The position numbers were made by a program, and so were the translations under genes. Positions 9,510-17,543 of a stretch of DNA of 39,392 bases are shown piece after piece. The notes beneath the pieces were generated by a model. It made no database searches, was not told where the DNA came from, and saw only the letters and a list, made by a program, of their open reading frames with translations. The DNA lies in the IMG/VR virus record IMGVR_UViG_3300047548_001851, positions 1-39,392 of that record; one strand, written 5' to 3'. Origin of the DNA: a virus. How positions within the stretch are numbered: position 1 is the stretch's first letter; each line of letters opens with the position of its first letter.

Positions 9510-11671
9510 TAGGTATCAGCGTTATTAAGAATCATAAAGAATTGCCTCTTAAGCTAGGCAATCTATCTCGCACTACCATTGAGGAATTTGAGGCCATATT
9601 TGACCTTGAAAGAGCATTCAAGGGAGGTTTTTCCATGAATGTGAAAATACCTGTTGAAGGCAATGAAACAATATTAGATCACTCACATTCCATTGCTGTA
9701 CGTGATGGAGCCAATCTGTTCAACATCATCATATATGATAGAGGAGTTGCGACATATAGAGCCACACTGCTCATTGACAAGAGTAATTACTATCGCAACA
9801 ATGAGTTCTATGATACTGACATTGTTTTTACCTCATTCAGTGTATTGAGCAAAGGAAAAATGCTTAAGGATGTGTTGACGAAAGAAATCAATTTTGCAAA
9901 TAGTGTTGATGACGTCTTCGCGGATATTAGTGACTACTTTTTAACTCAGTTTTGGCCAGACGCTCCATGTGCTTTTCCTGAAATTCGCCTTGTTGATTCG
10001 GAAGGAGTTGATGTTGTTGGTAATCGATATGATGTAACGAATGAAGTATTGGTTGACGCGGGCAGTGGAAACAATAACTTCTCTAATCCTACTATTCCAC
10101 AACCATTCTATGCGGAAGTCCTTCGCGAAACTTTCCGTGAATTTGGATATAATGTACAAGGTCCGATATTCGAAAACGAAAGATTTACAAGACTTTTAAT
10201 GCCTAACTATAAACCGCTGTATGATTACAGAAGGCATAACGAGATAGAGCTCAAAACGACAGAGGATAGATTGATCACTACACGAACCAACATTATATGG
10301 GATGAGGTAGTATGGAATTCAACAGCTTATACTGTCACTTCTCCTGGTACAATTTTCTATGTTTCCCAACCAGGTGTCGGCTGTCAGCAAATTACCGTTC
10401 GCTTGAAAGTAAAGTCAATTTCATCTGGTGGAAAAGTCCGGATATATAGAAGAGAGTATGATACTTGGACTTCTGGATATCAGCTTCTATCTTGGGTTGA
10501 TTTCTGGGCGGTTGATGGAGATGTAATCGAGCACACATTCAAGACTGCTCAGTTCTCTGCTTCACTTATGACGCAAATTGAAATTGATTGTGTCGACGAT
10601 GTTTACGATGACTTCCTTGAACTGGCAAGTGATAACTATGTGAACGAAGACGATGTGGAGTTTATTCTTGGAGAAGGCTCATCAATCACCGTGGTCAATA
10701 TGCCTAATACCGCCACTTTGCCTGAGTATAGAAGGTATATGAGAACCTCAATGCGACTGGGAGAAATGGTGCCGCCAACATATACTGTAGATGAGTTCCT
10801 CTTGGCCGTTAAAAAGAGCTTTGGCTTGAAGATAGATATCGATGAATTTACGAGTACCGTGCATATTTCATCATTTGAGGATATGCGGAAGTATCCAGTC
10901 GAAGAGCTTGATCACACTTTGGACGGCTACGAAAAAGAAGAAGGAGATTCGTTTCGGTATAAAATAAGATGGGGTAATGACATCGAATCAATTGAAAATC
11001 TAGCACTACTGGGATCTGTTCCTGATCGCAGGTTTATGCCTGACAATAGTATTCCGAACACTGTCGTTGACGGTAATGGTATTTTCGTAATTTCTGAAAA
11101 TGCCTATTACCATTGGAAGGATGATAAATGGCAGTACCACAGCCTGAAAGTGAATGAGCTTGAATTTGGAGAAGGGGAAAATGTGATTGATTTCGTCCTA
11201 CCAATGAAACTCATAGAGATGCGAAGCGATGTGAACTGGGGAATGAGTCCTATTGGAGTGCTTCCATGTTTGAAATATGAATATGCTGGATCCTATTATG
11301 GTGTTGGTGATGAAGAGTGGGAGCTTATGGTAATGTTGTGGATGGGCATCTACGAGAATGGCGATGAAATATTTAAGCCATGGGCCACAAGCACAGCTTA
11401 TGAATGGGATGGAAAACTTATTGAAGCATTTTCTTTACAGATATCAGATCGAGAGGGCAAGTACTTTGATTATTTTCAAAAAGGTTTGTTGACAATGCTC
11501 ACAAAACCTACGATAGTGACAGTTCGCGTGATGAAAAACTACAGTACTTTGCGCAATCAAATTCTAAGGAAAAAGATCTATTTTCGAGGCAATCACTTCC
11601 TAGAAAAAGCAAGAGTTGGACAAATAGGCGCCGACGAAACAACCACCAAATTAGAACTATACAGACTATGA
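9506..11671 (+). CDS. Large tail-tip protein (baseplate hub-like)
   Basis: 721 residues, ATGA overlap with the gene before. The opening (ISVIKNHKELPLKLGNLSRT) and long beta-rich body suggest a tail-tip hub protein, comparable in place to Tal / gp27-like proteins. There is no visible peptidase or glycosidase motif, so no tail-associated lysin activity can be claimed. It would sit at the end of the tail tube and contact the baseplate proteins encoded at 29860-31558. Function is inferred from size and neighbours. Confidence 0.55.
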   Translation: MIGISVIKNHKELPLKLGNLSRTTIEEFEAIFDLERAFKGGFSMNVKIPVEGNETILDHSHSIAVRDGANLFNIIIYDRGVATYRATLLIDKSNYYRNNEFYDTDIVFTSFSVLSKGKMLKDVLTKEINFANSVDDVFADISDYFLTQFWPDAPCAFPEIRLVDSEGVDVVGNRYDVTNEVLVDAGSGNNNFSNPTIPQPFYAEVLRETFREFGYNVQGPIFENERFTRLLMPNYKPLYDYRRHNEIELKTTEDRLITTRTNIIWDEVVWNSTAYTVTSPGTIFYVSQPGVGCQQITVRLKVKSISSGGKVRIYRREYDTWTSGYQLLSWVDFWAVDGDVIEHTFKTAQFSASLMTQIEIDCVDDVYDDFLELASDNYVNEDDVEFILGEGSSITVVNMPNTATLPEYRRYMRTSMRLGEMVPPTYTVDEFLLAVKKSFGLKIDIDEFTSTVHISSFEDMRKYPVEELDHTLDGYEKEEGDSFRYKIRWGNDIESIENLALLGSVPDRRFMPDNSIPNTVVDGNGIFVISENAYYHWKDDKWQYHSLKVNELEFGEGENVIDFVLPMKLIEMRSDVNWGMSPIGVLPCLKYEYAGSYYGVGDEEWELMVMLWMGIYENGDEIFKPWATSTAYEWDGKLIEAFSLQISDREGKYFDYFQKGLLTMLTKPTIVTVRVMKNYSTLRNQILRKKIYFRGNHFLEKARVGQIGADETTTKLELYRL

Positions 11672-12063
11672 GCAATATGAAATTGAGCGAAGCACTTCAT
11701 ACGATTGTGCCGATCTATTTTAAACCAAACCATTCCTTTCTTGGCATTGTGAATCACTTCAATCTATTCAAAAGAATTATTGGAGTAATTTCAATAATGT
11801 GCATTTTGATTTTTCTGTTGACATGGTTATTCTTCACTTGGAAGATTGCTTTGATCGTGTGGTTTGTCATTTACTGTGGGCCGTGGGCTTTTTACACTTG
11901 GATGTCCAGAAATAAAAACAAGTACGATAAGCAAATGGATGAGGTAATTCTTATTGCTTCTCTATCAACTGGGATTGAACTGAAACGAGATAAGCAACTT
12001 GAAGATTTGGTTTTGTCGTATTACATTGATTACGTTGTAAAAAACAATATCGCATGGCTTTAA
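11668..12063 (+). CDS. Small two-TM membrane protein in the tail operon
   Basis: 131 residues, ATGA overlap with the hub-like gene. Two hydrophobic segments, about residues 36-56 and 58-78, are followed by a charged, soluble C-terminal half. A membrane protein inside a tail operon is unusual. It might be an accessory lysis factor, a superinfection-exclusion protein made late, or a virion protein that contacts the host membrane. None of these is shown by sequence alone. Its stop overlaps the next gene. Confidence 0.55.
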   Translation: MSNMKLSEALHTIVPIYFKPNHSFLGIVNHFNLFKRIIGVISIMCILIFLLTWLFFTWKIALIVWFVIYCGPWAFYTWMSRNKNKYDKQMDEVILIASLSTGIELKRDKQLEDLVLSYYIDYVVKNNIAWL

Positions 12064-12428
12064 CGAACGTGGAGTTGTCTGCTCTCTTATTGGTGCATGG
12101 TAAATCAATGAGCTCTGAGTTTAAGGTGACCTCGCTGCAGGGATTTCAGAAACGATCAGGATTGCTTAGAAGGAGCTTCAAGGAGAAACTTGTCATACAA
12201 GGGGGAGACATTGTGGGTTTGTCTTTCAATATACCTCGTTACGGCTATATCCTGAATCACGGCGTAAAATCACAGTCAGTTAAGAGAAAAGACAAGTCAT
12301 ACACAACCAAAGGATTCAGTGGAAATGCATTCATTGGTAAAGTACTAGATAATCACGCGGAGAAAATCAGCGACACAGTAAGTAAGCTGTATGGAAAGCG
12401 AGTTGAAGCGGCCATTCGATTTAGATAA
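12054..12428 (+). CDS. Head-tail / tail completion protein, HK97 gp10-like (tentative)
   Basis: 124 residues, basic. The pattern of an N-terminal helix, RRSFKEKL, a beta segment, then YGYILNHGVK and a C-terminal amphipathic helix (AEKISDTVSKLYG) resembles the gp10 / minor tail family that binds the head-tail interface. The assignment rests on this pattern and on being in a structural operon. It is the last gene of the tape-measure unit, ahead of the next candidate late promoter. Confidence 0.45.
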   Translation: MALTNVELSALLLVHGKSMSSEFKVTSLQGFQKRSGLLRRSFKEKLVIQGGDIVGLSFNIPRYGYILNHGVKSQSVKRKDKSYTTKGFSGNAFIGKVLDNHAEKISDTVSKLYGKRVEAAIRFR

Positions 12429-12435
12429 AATCTGT

Positions 12436-12470
12436 GTCCTTTCGCTTCATCATGTAGAAGTCAATATTTG
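12436..12470 (+). promoter_or_regulatory. Candidate late promoter, copy 3 (PL-C)
   Basis: GTCCTTTCG starts at 12436 and AATATTTG lies at 12463-12470, in the shared 27-base register. The start codon of the lipoprotein gene is at 12513, which leaves a leader of about 40 bases. It would serve a single gene, because a strong terminator follows that gene. Confidence 0.6.
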
Positions 12471-12512
12471 GGTTCCAATTTTTATTCATAATAAATTAAA
12501 CCCATTTTCAAG

Positions 12513-13361
12513 ATGAAAAATTTACTTTATCTGTTTGCGATGGTGCTTGTCTCGGTAAGCGCATGTAGCAAGAATTCCATGTCGGAAAATTCTCGGCCTC
12601 TGACAGCATCACCATTCGATGTTGAGGAGAAAATTCTTTCCGATGTTCAAAAAGCTTCTGTTCAAAACGGAGATGCATTTGAACAGTCTATTATTTTCAC
12701 TCGTGCTGAATTTGATTCAATCTGCGAATTGGAAGATGCGACGCTCAACCTATGGAGCGACGAATTACTTCTTTCTGTTATGCCTGTTGAATCTCCATGT
12801 ACACTATCTTATAAGGAGCGATACCGATTACTCAAAGATGCTGCAGGAGGCAGTCGATTTATTGGGGAGGGCAATACTGTAGAAACTTTTATGCTCCGTT
12901 CCTCTGGACCTGCAAGATTTGATGCAACTCCAGATGTAGTGGCACAAGTGATTGCAGCAAGCGGAACAACAGTTGGTGTGCATAGTTCTCTTAATTTTTG
13001 GAGGCCAACATTCCCAAGTGATGCAGGTACAGTTACCGCATTTGATATTACAAGAGCGATGTCAGGGGTCAGTCAATCCAGTTGGCTAGATACTTCGATT
13101 GAATATGATCCCGAATCTGTAGAGTTCGATTTTCAAGTTTCCGGAGGGAATTGGTTGATTTCGGCGGACATTATAGTAACCGATAATGCTGGTCAAAGCA
13201 CGATCGTTAGCTATGGTTTCAATTCTCCGAATGGCCCGTTGATTTGGAATCCAACATTGAATAGTCCTGCAGATGATGACTTGATACAAGGACCTCTTCC
13301 AAATGGAATAGTGAGTATATCCGCTAACGGATTAATACCTCCAATTCCTGCGGAATCATAG
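12513..13361 (+). CDS. Phage-encoded lipoprotein, late-expressed (unknown function)
   Basis: 282 residues with a lipoprotein signal peptide: KNLLYLFAMVLV, then lipobox VSAC with Cys18. The mature part is soluble, with no second membrane segment and a beta-rich C-terminal half (residues about 140-270) that may be an immunoglobulin-like domain. It is a one-gene unit between a candidate late promoter and a terminator. That makes it likely to be produced during lytic growth, not mainly in the lysogen. Possible roles are receptor masking against superinfection, or outer-membrane disruption at lysis. It is not a typical spanin. No family recognised. Confidence 0.75.
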   Translation: MKNLLYLFAMVLVSVSACSKNSMSENSRPLTASPFDVEEKILSDVQKASVQNGDAFEQSIIFTRAEFDSICELEDATLNLWSDELLLSVMPVESPCTLSYKERYRLLKDAAGGSRFIGEGNTVETFMLRSSGPARFDATPDVVAQVIAASGTTVGVHSSLNFWRPTFPSDAGTVTAFDITRAMSGVSQSSWLDTSIEYDPESVEFDFQVSGGNWLISADIIVTDNAGQSTIVSYGFNSPNGPLIWNPTLNSPADDDLIQGPLPNGIVSISANGLIPPIPAES

Positions 13362-13396
13362 AGGATTTGATTTGGTTTTTAAAATAAGGTAGCAAG

Positions 13397-13429
13397 AATC
13401 TCCTGGTGAACGCATCGGGAGATTTTTTT
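13397..13429 (+). terminator. Intrinsic terminator after the lipoprotein gene
   Basis: AATCTCC at 13397-13403 pairs with GGAGATT at 13418-13424, extended by a T-G and a G-C pair, and is followed by a run of T to 13429. It lies only 20 bases before the methylase start codon. Confidence 0.75.
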
Positions 13430-13448
13430 AAGATAAAGAGAGAGAGAT

Positions 13449-14228
13449 ATGAAGGGACCGATTAGTTACTATGGAGGTAAAGCCATGCTTGCCTCTAAAA
13501 TTGTGGACATGATACCACAACACATCACATATGTTGAACCATTCTGTGGCGGAGCTGCAATATTCTGGGCAAAGGAGCCTAGTGGAGTTGAAATCCTCAA
13601 CGATACCAATAAAGAACTTGTCAATTTCTACATTCAGTGCAAGGTCAACAGTACTGAACTAGACAAGCTCATAAAATCATCATTACATTCAAGAGATCTA
13701 CATCGTGATGCATGGGTGGTGTATAATCATCCTCACCTATTTACCGAGGTCAAACGAGCTTGGGCTGTGTGGGTATTGTCGGCCATGGGATTCAGCTCAC
13801 AGTTGAGTGTGAGCTTTGGCGTGAGCATCAAGAATGATTGCCAATCCAAGAAAATCATGAATAAACGTGAGAGCTTCGGCGCGAGCTTCGCTCAGAGATT
13901 GGAAAAAGTGACAGCAGAAAGCAGGGATGCGCTTGAAGTCATCCAGCAGTATGACACACCAGAGAGCTTTCACTATTGTGATCCGCCGTATTTCAATTCT
14001 GATTGTGCGCATTACAAAGGATATTCCAAGGAAGACTTCCGGAAGCTTCTGGGAGTGCTTTCTAAAGTCCAAGGAAAGTTTCTTTTGAGCAGCTATCCAA
14101 GTGATTTGCTGGATGAGTATATCGAAAAGCACGGATGGAAGCATGAGCGCATCGATGGCCGCGTGAGCGTTGCCCGTAAAAAGGACGTAAGGAAGGCCAA
14201 GGTGGAGTGTTTGACTTGGAATTATTAA
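13449..14228 (+). CDS. DNA adenine N6-methyltransferase (Dam / D12 class)
   Basis: 259 residues. The N-terminus carries GPISYYGGK, the form of motif X / SAM-contact start typical of D12-class adenine methylases; YVEPFCGGAAIFWAK is motif I; CDPPYF (Asp178) is the catalytic motif IV. It transfers a methyl group from SAM to adenine N6, likely to protect phage DNA from host restriction or to influence replication timing. No restriction endonuclease gene is adjacent, so it is an orphan methylase. A purine-rich GAGAGAGAGAT site precedes the ATG. Its promoter is unclear because a terminator lies just upstream, so leaky readthrough from the late region is possible. Confidence 0.92.
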   Translation: MKGPISYYGGKAMLASKIVDMIPQHITYVEPFCGGAAIFWAKEPSGVEILNDTNKELVNFYIQCKVNSTELDKLIKSSLHSRDLHRDAWVVYNHPHLFTEVKRAWAVWVLSAMGFSSQLSVSFGVSIKNDCQSKKIMNKRESFGASFAQRLEKVTAESRDALEVIQQYDTPESFHYCDPPYFNSDCAHYKGYSKEDFRKLLGVLSKVQGKFLLSSYPSDLLDEYIEKHGWKHERIDGRVSVARKKDVRKAKVECLTWNY

Positions 14229-14238
14229 GACACACAAT

Positions 14239-14394
14239 AGTTGCGTACTATTATGCAAACTAGTTCGCATACTAAGTTTGCAAAGATTAAATACATGCTG
14301 ATTGTAACTTACTGACACTGATGCATATAAAAGTTTGAATTGTTAATTTATTTTCATACCAACGATTAGTTCGCAAGTTTGCATAAGTTTGCAC
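14239..14394 (+). repeat. Cluster of AGTTYGCA repeats with a 20-bp imperfect palindrome
   Basis: The octamer AGTTYGCA occurs at 14262, 14275, 14368, 14376 and 14386, with an inverted copy TGCAAACT at 14254 and a weaker AGTTGCGT at 14239. The bases at 14252-14271 form TATGCAAACTAGTTCGCATA, a palindrome with one mismatched pair. The copies at 14376 and 14386 are spaced one helical turn. This non-coding stretch after the methylase gene may be an operator or origin-like site. The nearby ribbon-helix-helix protein is a possible binder. Confidence 0.6.
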
Positions 14395-14407
14395 TGAAGG
14401 GAAAAGA

Positions 14408-14429
14408 AAACCCCTCCTGAGAGGGGTTT
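14408..14429. terminator. Bidirectional intrinsic terminator
   Basis: AAACCCCTC and GAGGGGTTT (9 bp) with loop CTGA. On the plus strand it would end methylase transcripts. On the minus strand it lies 5 bases past the stop of a small ORF and is followed by a T-rich stretch. Confidence 0.7.
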
Positions 14430-14433
14430 CTTA

Positions 14434-14577
14434 CTAGGCAGCAGATTCATTTTCTTCTGCTTGGTCATCATCCACTAAAAAGCGAAAAAATTTCGCAGTT
14501 TTTGGATATTGCTTCTCGCCGTTTACGACACGGTAAGCGCAATAAATGACCTTCTTGCCAAAAGGAATATTTTCCAT
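14434..14577 (-). CDS. Small ORF of 47 residues, possibly the C-terminal part of a decayed gene
   Basis: Minus strand, ATG at 14577 and TAG at 14434-14436. The product is charged with an acidic tail (VDDDQAEENESAA) and contains FGKKVIYCAYRV. The upstream minus-strand frame from 14719 reads MEKMKETKALKK and later KPSDKFTFTNGK. Joined by a one-base shift near 14570, the two parts would make a continuous protein (KFTFTNGK leading into PFGKKVIYC). I suspect a frameshifted gene, but the 47-residue ORF could also be intact by itself. A terminator follows immediately. Confidence 0.4.
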   Translation of the reverse strand: MENIPFGKKVIYCAYRVVNGEKQYPKTAKFFRFLVDDDQAEENESAA

Positions 14578-14654
14578 TGGTAAAAGTGAATTTATCCGAA
14601 GGCTTTAAGAGCAGGTGCTTCGGAACAACCATCGGTGGATCATTTCCACCTAGT

Positions 14655-14690
14655 ATCCCGATAGTTCGAGCTATCGGGATGCTTTTTTTT
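14655..14690 (+). terminator. Strong hairpin with T-tract on the plus strand
   Basis: ATCCCGATAG and CTATCGGGAT form a perfect 10-bp stem with a 6-base loop, followed by GCTTTTTTTT. Hairpins of this ATCCCGATAG type are familiar to me from Cytophagales-like genomes (recollection, not checked). It lies inside the suspected decayed minus-strand gene. Confidence 0.65.
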
Positions 14691-14725
14691 AAGGCTTTTG
14701 TTTCTTTCATTTTTTCCATAAAAAT

Positions 14726-14750
14726 GGGGGCTGTTATGCGCCCCCTTAAT
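14726..14750 (-). terminator. Terminator of the integrase-RHH unit
   Basis: GGGGGC at 14726-14731 and GCCCCC at 14740-14745 form a GC-rich stem. Read on the minus strand it lies 10 bases past the RHH stop codon and is followed by ATTTTTA. Confidence 0.6.
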
Positions 14751-14755
14751 AAATT

Positions 14756-14932
14756 TTAAACGTTCACTCTATTATCTTTTGATCGCAGATGATTGAGTAG
14801 TATTGTCTCAATCATGTTCGATACATTTCTGTTTTCTTTTAGAGCCAAGGTATTTACTTCTTCAGCAATACTTGACTTGAGTCTAATACTCAAAGAAACT
14901 TTGGATTCAGTGTTGCTAAGGGCAGCTTTCAT
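14756..14932 (-). CDS. Ribbon-helix-helix DNA-binding protein (Arc-like)
   Basis: 58 residues from the ATG at 14932; an upstream in-frame start at 14983 would add a hydrophobic stretch of 17 residues that does not belong to the fold. The core KVSLSIRLKSSIAEEVN is a beta strand and first helix, and NRNVSNMIETILLNHL is the second helix, which together make an RHH dimer that inserts a beta ribbon into the major groove. It is downstream of the integrase on the same strand, with a terminator after it. It may regulate integration or excision, or bind the repeat cluster at 14239-14394. Target sites are not known. Confidence 0.75.
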   Translation of the reverse strand: MKAALSNTESKVSLSIRLKSSIAEEVNTLALKENRNVSNMIETILLNHLRSKDNRVNV

Positions 14933-15032
14933 TTTTTTTGTGTTTTGGTTATGTTGCACAAAAATAAAAACGATGAAATACATTGTAATAATTTTCTATT
15001 CACAACATACCGTAGTTTTTAACAACCTTTCT

Positions 15033-16139
15033 TCACCATTCTTCCTTCATATTCATAATATTTACGTTGGCCACGGGCTTCGCTTTGCGGATGTAGATGG
15101 ATGTGGTGTCTAGGGATGAATGCCGGAATTGATCTTTCAATTCAATCGGTGAATCAATGTTCTTGGCAAGCGCCAGTGCTCCTGAATCTTTGAGCGAATA
15201 CATTTGGTAGCTCTTGTCTAGTTTTAGAGCTTCACGCATGAAATTCCACTTGTTAGCCATTATTCGCGTATTGAACTTATATCTTCCTGGTTTCATCCCA
15301 TTGCCAGAAAACAAGTATTCTTCTGGACCTGCATCACCGAGATGCGCGGCCAAATCGTGAATGATGTGTATTGGTAAAGAAATAGGTGCGTCCTCGTGAT
15401 CCTTGGCCTGATCGGCGTGGATGTATATCAATCCTTTTTCCAACAGAATATTTTCAACTCTCAGCCTGCTCAGCTCTGTGGGGCGTATTCCACAATAATA
15501 GATGAGCTTCATTGGAAGAATCAATTCGGGATATTCTTGGGCCATGTACTCTTTGATTTTTGTGAGAACTGGTGTGGGAATAACCTTGCGGTTTTTTTCC
15601 TTCGGACGTTTGGCGCTGATGCCGGTGAATGGGTTTTCCTTGATGTATTGGTGCTCAACCAATCGGTTGAAAACAGTCTTAAGAACGCGCAGATAATTAT
15701 TGTAGGTACGAGCGGACAACTGCTTGGCCATCGTCATTTCAGCAAGGAATTCTAACACCACTTTTTTCGTGATTAAATGACAGTTTTGATGCAGCAGTTT
15801 TCTTTTCTCGCACCAATCAGCAAAAATGTGAATCATGCTTTTGTAGGTGCGGATAGAATCTTCTCTCTCAGGAAGGAAGTTTCCCTGAAAGAATTCCAGA
15901 GCCTTACGCAATGATCTAGCATCTGCATTATCCAATGCAGGAGTCCAACCAGCATAAAGCTTGTCATTAATTGTCTTCACCATCGTCAGAGCATACTGCC
16001 GTTGCTGCTTGACATCTGCGACGTGATTTACTCGGATGCGTTTACGGATGTATTTGTCGCCTTCCATGTAGTAGAACTCGACACGGGCATCCTTACCCGG
16101 ATAATATTGAGCAGGTTTAAAGTTTAGAATGTTTTGCAT
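15033..16139 (-). CDS. int: Tyrosine recombinase (phage integrase)
   Basis: 368 residues. The N-terminal half has an AP2-like arm-binding region and a SAM-like core-binding domain (about 85-175). The catalytic domain shows Arg219 (CGIRPTELSRL), Lys246 (ADQAKD), His340 (QFRHSS) and Tyr349 (TSIYIR). Box II, normally HxxR, reads Y314-S-L-K317. The conservative K is common in Bacteroidota recombinases as I recall them, but Y for H is notable. The protein would integrate and excise the phage at attP, which probably lies in the gap just upstream of its start (16140-16450). The RHH gene follows on the same strand. Confidence 0.92.
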   Translation of the reverse strand: MQNILNFKPAQYYPGKDARVEFYYMEGDKYIRKRIRVNHVADVKQQRQYALTMVKTINDKLYAGWTPALDNADARSLRKALEFFQGNFLPEREDSIRTYKSMIHIFADWCEKRKLLHQNCHLITKKVVLEFLAEMTMAKQLSARTYNNYLRVLKTVFNRLVEHQYIKENPFTGISAKRPKEKNRKVIPTPVLTKIKEYMAQEYPELILPMKLIYYCGIRPTELSRLRVENILLEKGLIYIHADQAKDHEDAPISLPIHIIHDLAAHLGDAGPEEYLFSGNGMKPGRYKFNTRIMANKWNFMREALKLDKSYQMYSLKDSGALALAKNIDSPIELKDQFRHSSLDTTSIYIRKAKPVANVNIMNMKEEW

Positions 16140-16450
16140 GTGATTGATTTTGAAATCACAGCTTAACCAATCATGAACTCAATCAGGGGTGCCGTCCTGA
16201 TTTCGTCCACCTTACGCATTAGAAACTCTGAACCCGTTGATGCATCTCGCGTTGAGATACTTTTGGTGGAGATAATCGGACTTTCTTGAATGGTTTTTTG
16301 CGTCATTCGAAACGTGAATGTGTTGATTGTCAAGCTGATTTGATTGTGGGGGTTTTTGGATTTTGATATGCTTCGTCCGGATTTCGTCCGGGGTGAATTG
16401 TCCTATATTCTAATTGTTCAATTGATTAGCTTCGTATAAAATTCAAAGTC
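16140..16450. other. Probable attP region between the integrase and a membrane protein gene
   Basis: This 311-base gap holds a 16-base direct repeat with one mismatch, CGTCCTGATTTCGTCC at 16193-16208 and CGTCCGGATTTCGTCC at 16374-16389. Each unit contains two CGTCC half-sites 11 bases apart. The second copy is inside a CCGGA-TTTCG-TCCGG inverted repeat. Paired repeats beside an integrase gene fit integrase arm-binding sites flanking a core. The core itself cannot be named without the host junctions. The promoters of the two divergent genes must also lie here. Confidence 0.55.
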
Positions 16451-16930
16451 ATGTCAAAAACAAGTCTCGAACATCGCCTCAATGAGGACACAGCGAGTTG
16501 GAAGTATGCTTCTAATGAATTGGATAAGTACATATTCATTATTAATGCAGGTATCATTTATGTTGTATTGCACCTTTTGCAACTTCATTCTTCTGGAGAG
16601 CTTGTGTTGAATAATAATCTTAAAATCTTCATTTCGTCTATCGGTTTTGCTTCCTTAATTACGATCGCGGTATTCCTTTATTCTTTTCGGCTTGCGGTTG
16701 AGGTCACTCGAGATTCAATCATCTCGTTGGACTGGGCTCTCGAGCTGGAAGAAATCAAGCTTTCTGAAACTGACTTTCAAAAAATCGAACACTGTAAGAG
16801 GAAAGCGGAGCACTTTGAGGCTTTGTCTGATAAAACCAGTACTAAGCTAAAACGCATTAACAACCTTATTTACATGGCTACTATTGCTATTTTAATTCTG
16901 ACGGGTATTGCAGTCTTATTGATTGTATAA
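16451..16930 (+). CDS. Three-TM membrane protein, likely accessory (moron)
   Basis: 159 residues with hydrophobic segments at about 27-45, 57-79 and 138-158 and a charged cytosolic-type helix between the second and third. It is transcribed away from the integrase, across the probable attP, so in the prophage it would lie near one end. It converges on the membrane-anchored winged-helix gene with two bases between the stops. Position and topology suggest a superinfection-exclusion or other host-interaction role. No family recognised. Confidence 0.6.
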   Translation: MSKTSLEHRLNEDTASWKYASNELDKYIFIINAGIIYVVLHLLQLHSSGELVLNNNLKIFISSIGFASLITIAVFLYSFRLAVEVTRDSIISLDWALELEEIKLSETDFQKIEHCKRKAEHFEALSDKTSTKLKRINNLIYMATIAILILTGIAVLLIV

Positions 16931-16931
16931 A

Positions 16932-17543
16932 TTATTTTTTGGGCCTGCTGCCAGTACCTTCCGATCTTTCGCCTGCTCCTGGATCAGGAGTGCTAGGTGT
17001 TGTGCTAGGTAAAGTGCTTGGTTGAACAGATGGTGATGATGGATTCTCTTTTGGGTCTGGCTGTGTGCTCATATTAATACTACTTTGGTTTTTAGAAGAT
17101 TCTTGTTTTGTACTATTGGAAAAAATTAAGGTAGCACCTGAAATAATAAGAGATGCCAAAGAAATCCACCTGCTTATTTTTGACTCCCTAGCGCTATTTT
17201 CTGAGCTAGTCGCGCTTGCTTTTGCTGCTTTTAAGAATTCTAATTCTATTTCTTCGTTTCTCTGAATTTGCTTTAATTGCAAATCCACTTTTGACGTATA
17301 ACCACCTTCTGCGTAGAATTTGTATGTTCTATCAGTACAGGAAACAGTCTTTATACCTCCTGCTTCATGGTATTGAATCAGATTATCATCCTTCAGGACA
17401 TTAATTAAACCAAGCACGTCGTCAAAATTCAATTTAAGATCCTTTGCAATACCTGATGCGTTGGTATGAATCTTATTATTCTCTTTTTTTTTAAGAATAT
17501 AAGCAAGTATATTGTCTAGTTTAGAAGCCTCTTTCTGCGTCAT
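16932..17543 (-). CDS. Membrane-anchored winged-helix protein
   Basis: 203 residues. Residues 5-80 form a winged-helix-like domain (helix, ASGIAKDLKLNFDDVLGLINVL as the recognition part split around 30-50, then a wing). A short coiled coil follows (85-120), then one membrane segment at about 124-143, and a Pro/Ser/Thr-rich low-complexity tail. The order suggests a cytosolic DNA-binding part and an outward tail. Its ATG overlaps the repressor gene stop (ATGA), so the two are probably made together in the lysogen. An immunity, exclusion or signal-sensing role is inferred. Confidence 0.65.
   Translation of the reverse strand: MTQKEASKLDNILAYILKKKENNKIHTNASGIAKDLKLNFDDVLGLINVLKDDNLIQYHEAGGIKTVSCTDRTYKFYAEGGYTSKVDLQLKQIQRNEEIELEFLKAAKASATSSENSARESKISRWISLASLIISGATLIFSNSTKQESSKNQSSINMSTQPDPKENPSSPSVQPSTLPSTTPSTPDPGAGERSEGTGSRPKK

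Noticed and set aside
13797-14318. Minus-strand ORF of 173 residues opposite the methylase gene
   Set aside because: Entirely antisense to the methylase catalytic part, with no recognisable features; a shadow of a conserved gene.
14577-14759. Plus-strand ORF of 60 residues over the terminator hairpins
   Set aside because: It runs through two hairpins and an antisense coding stretch, with no ribosome site or domain.
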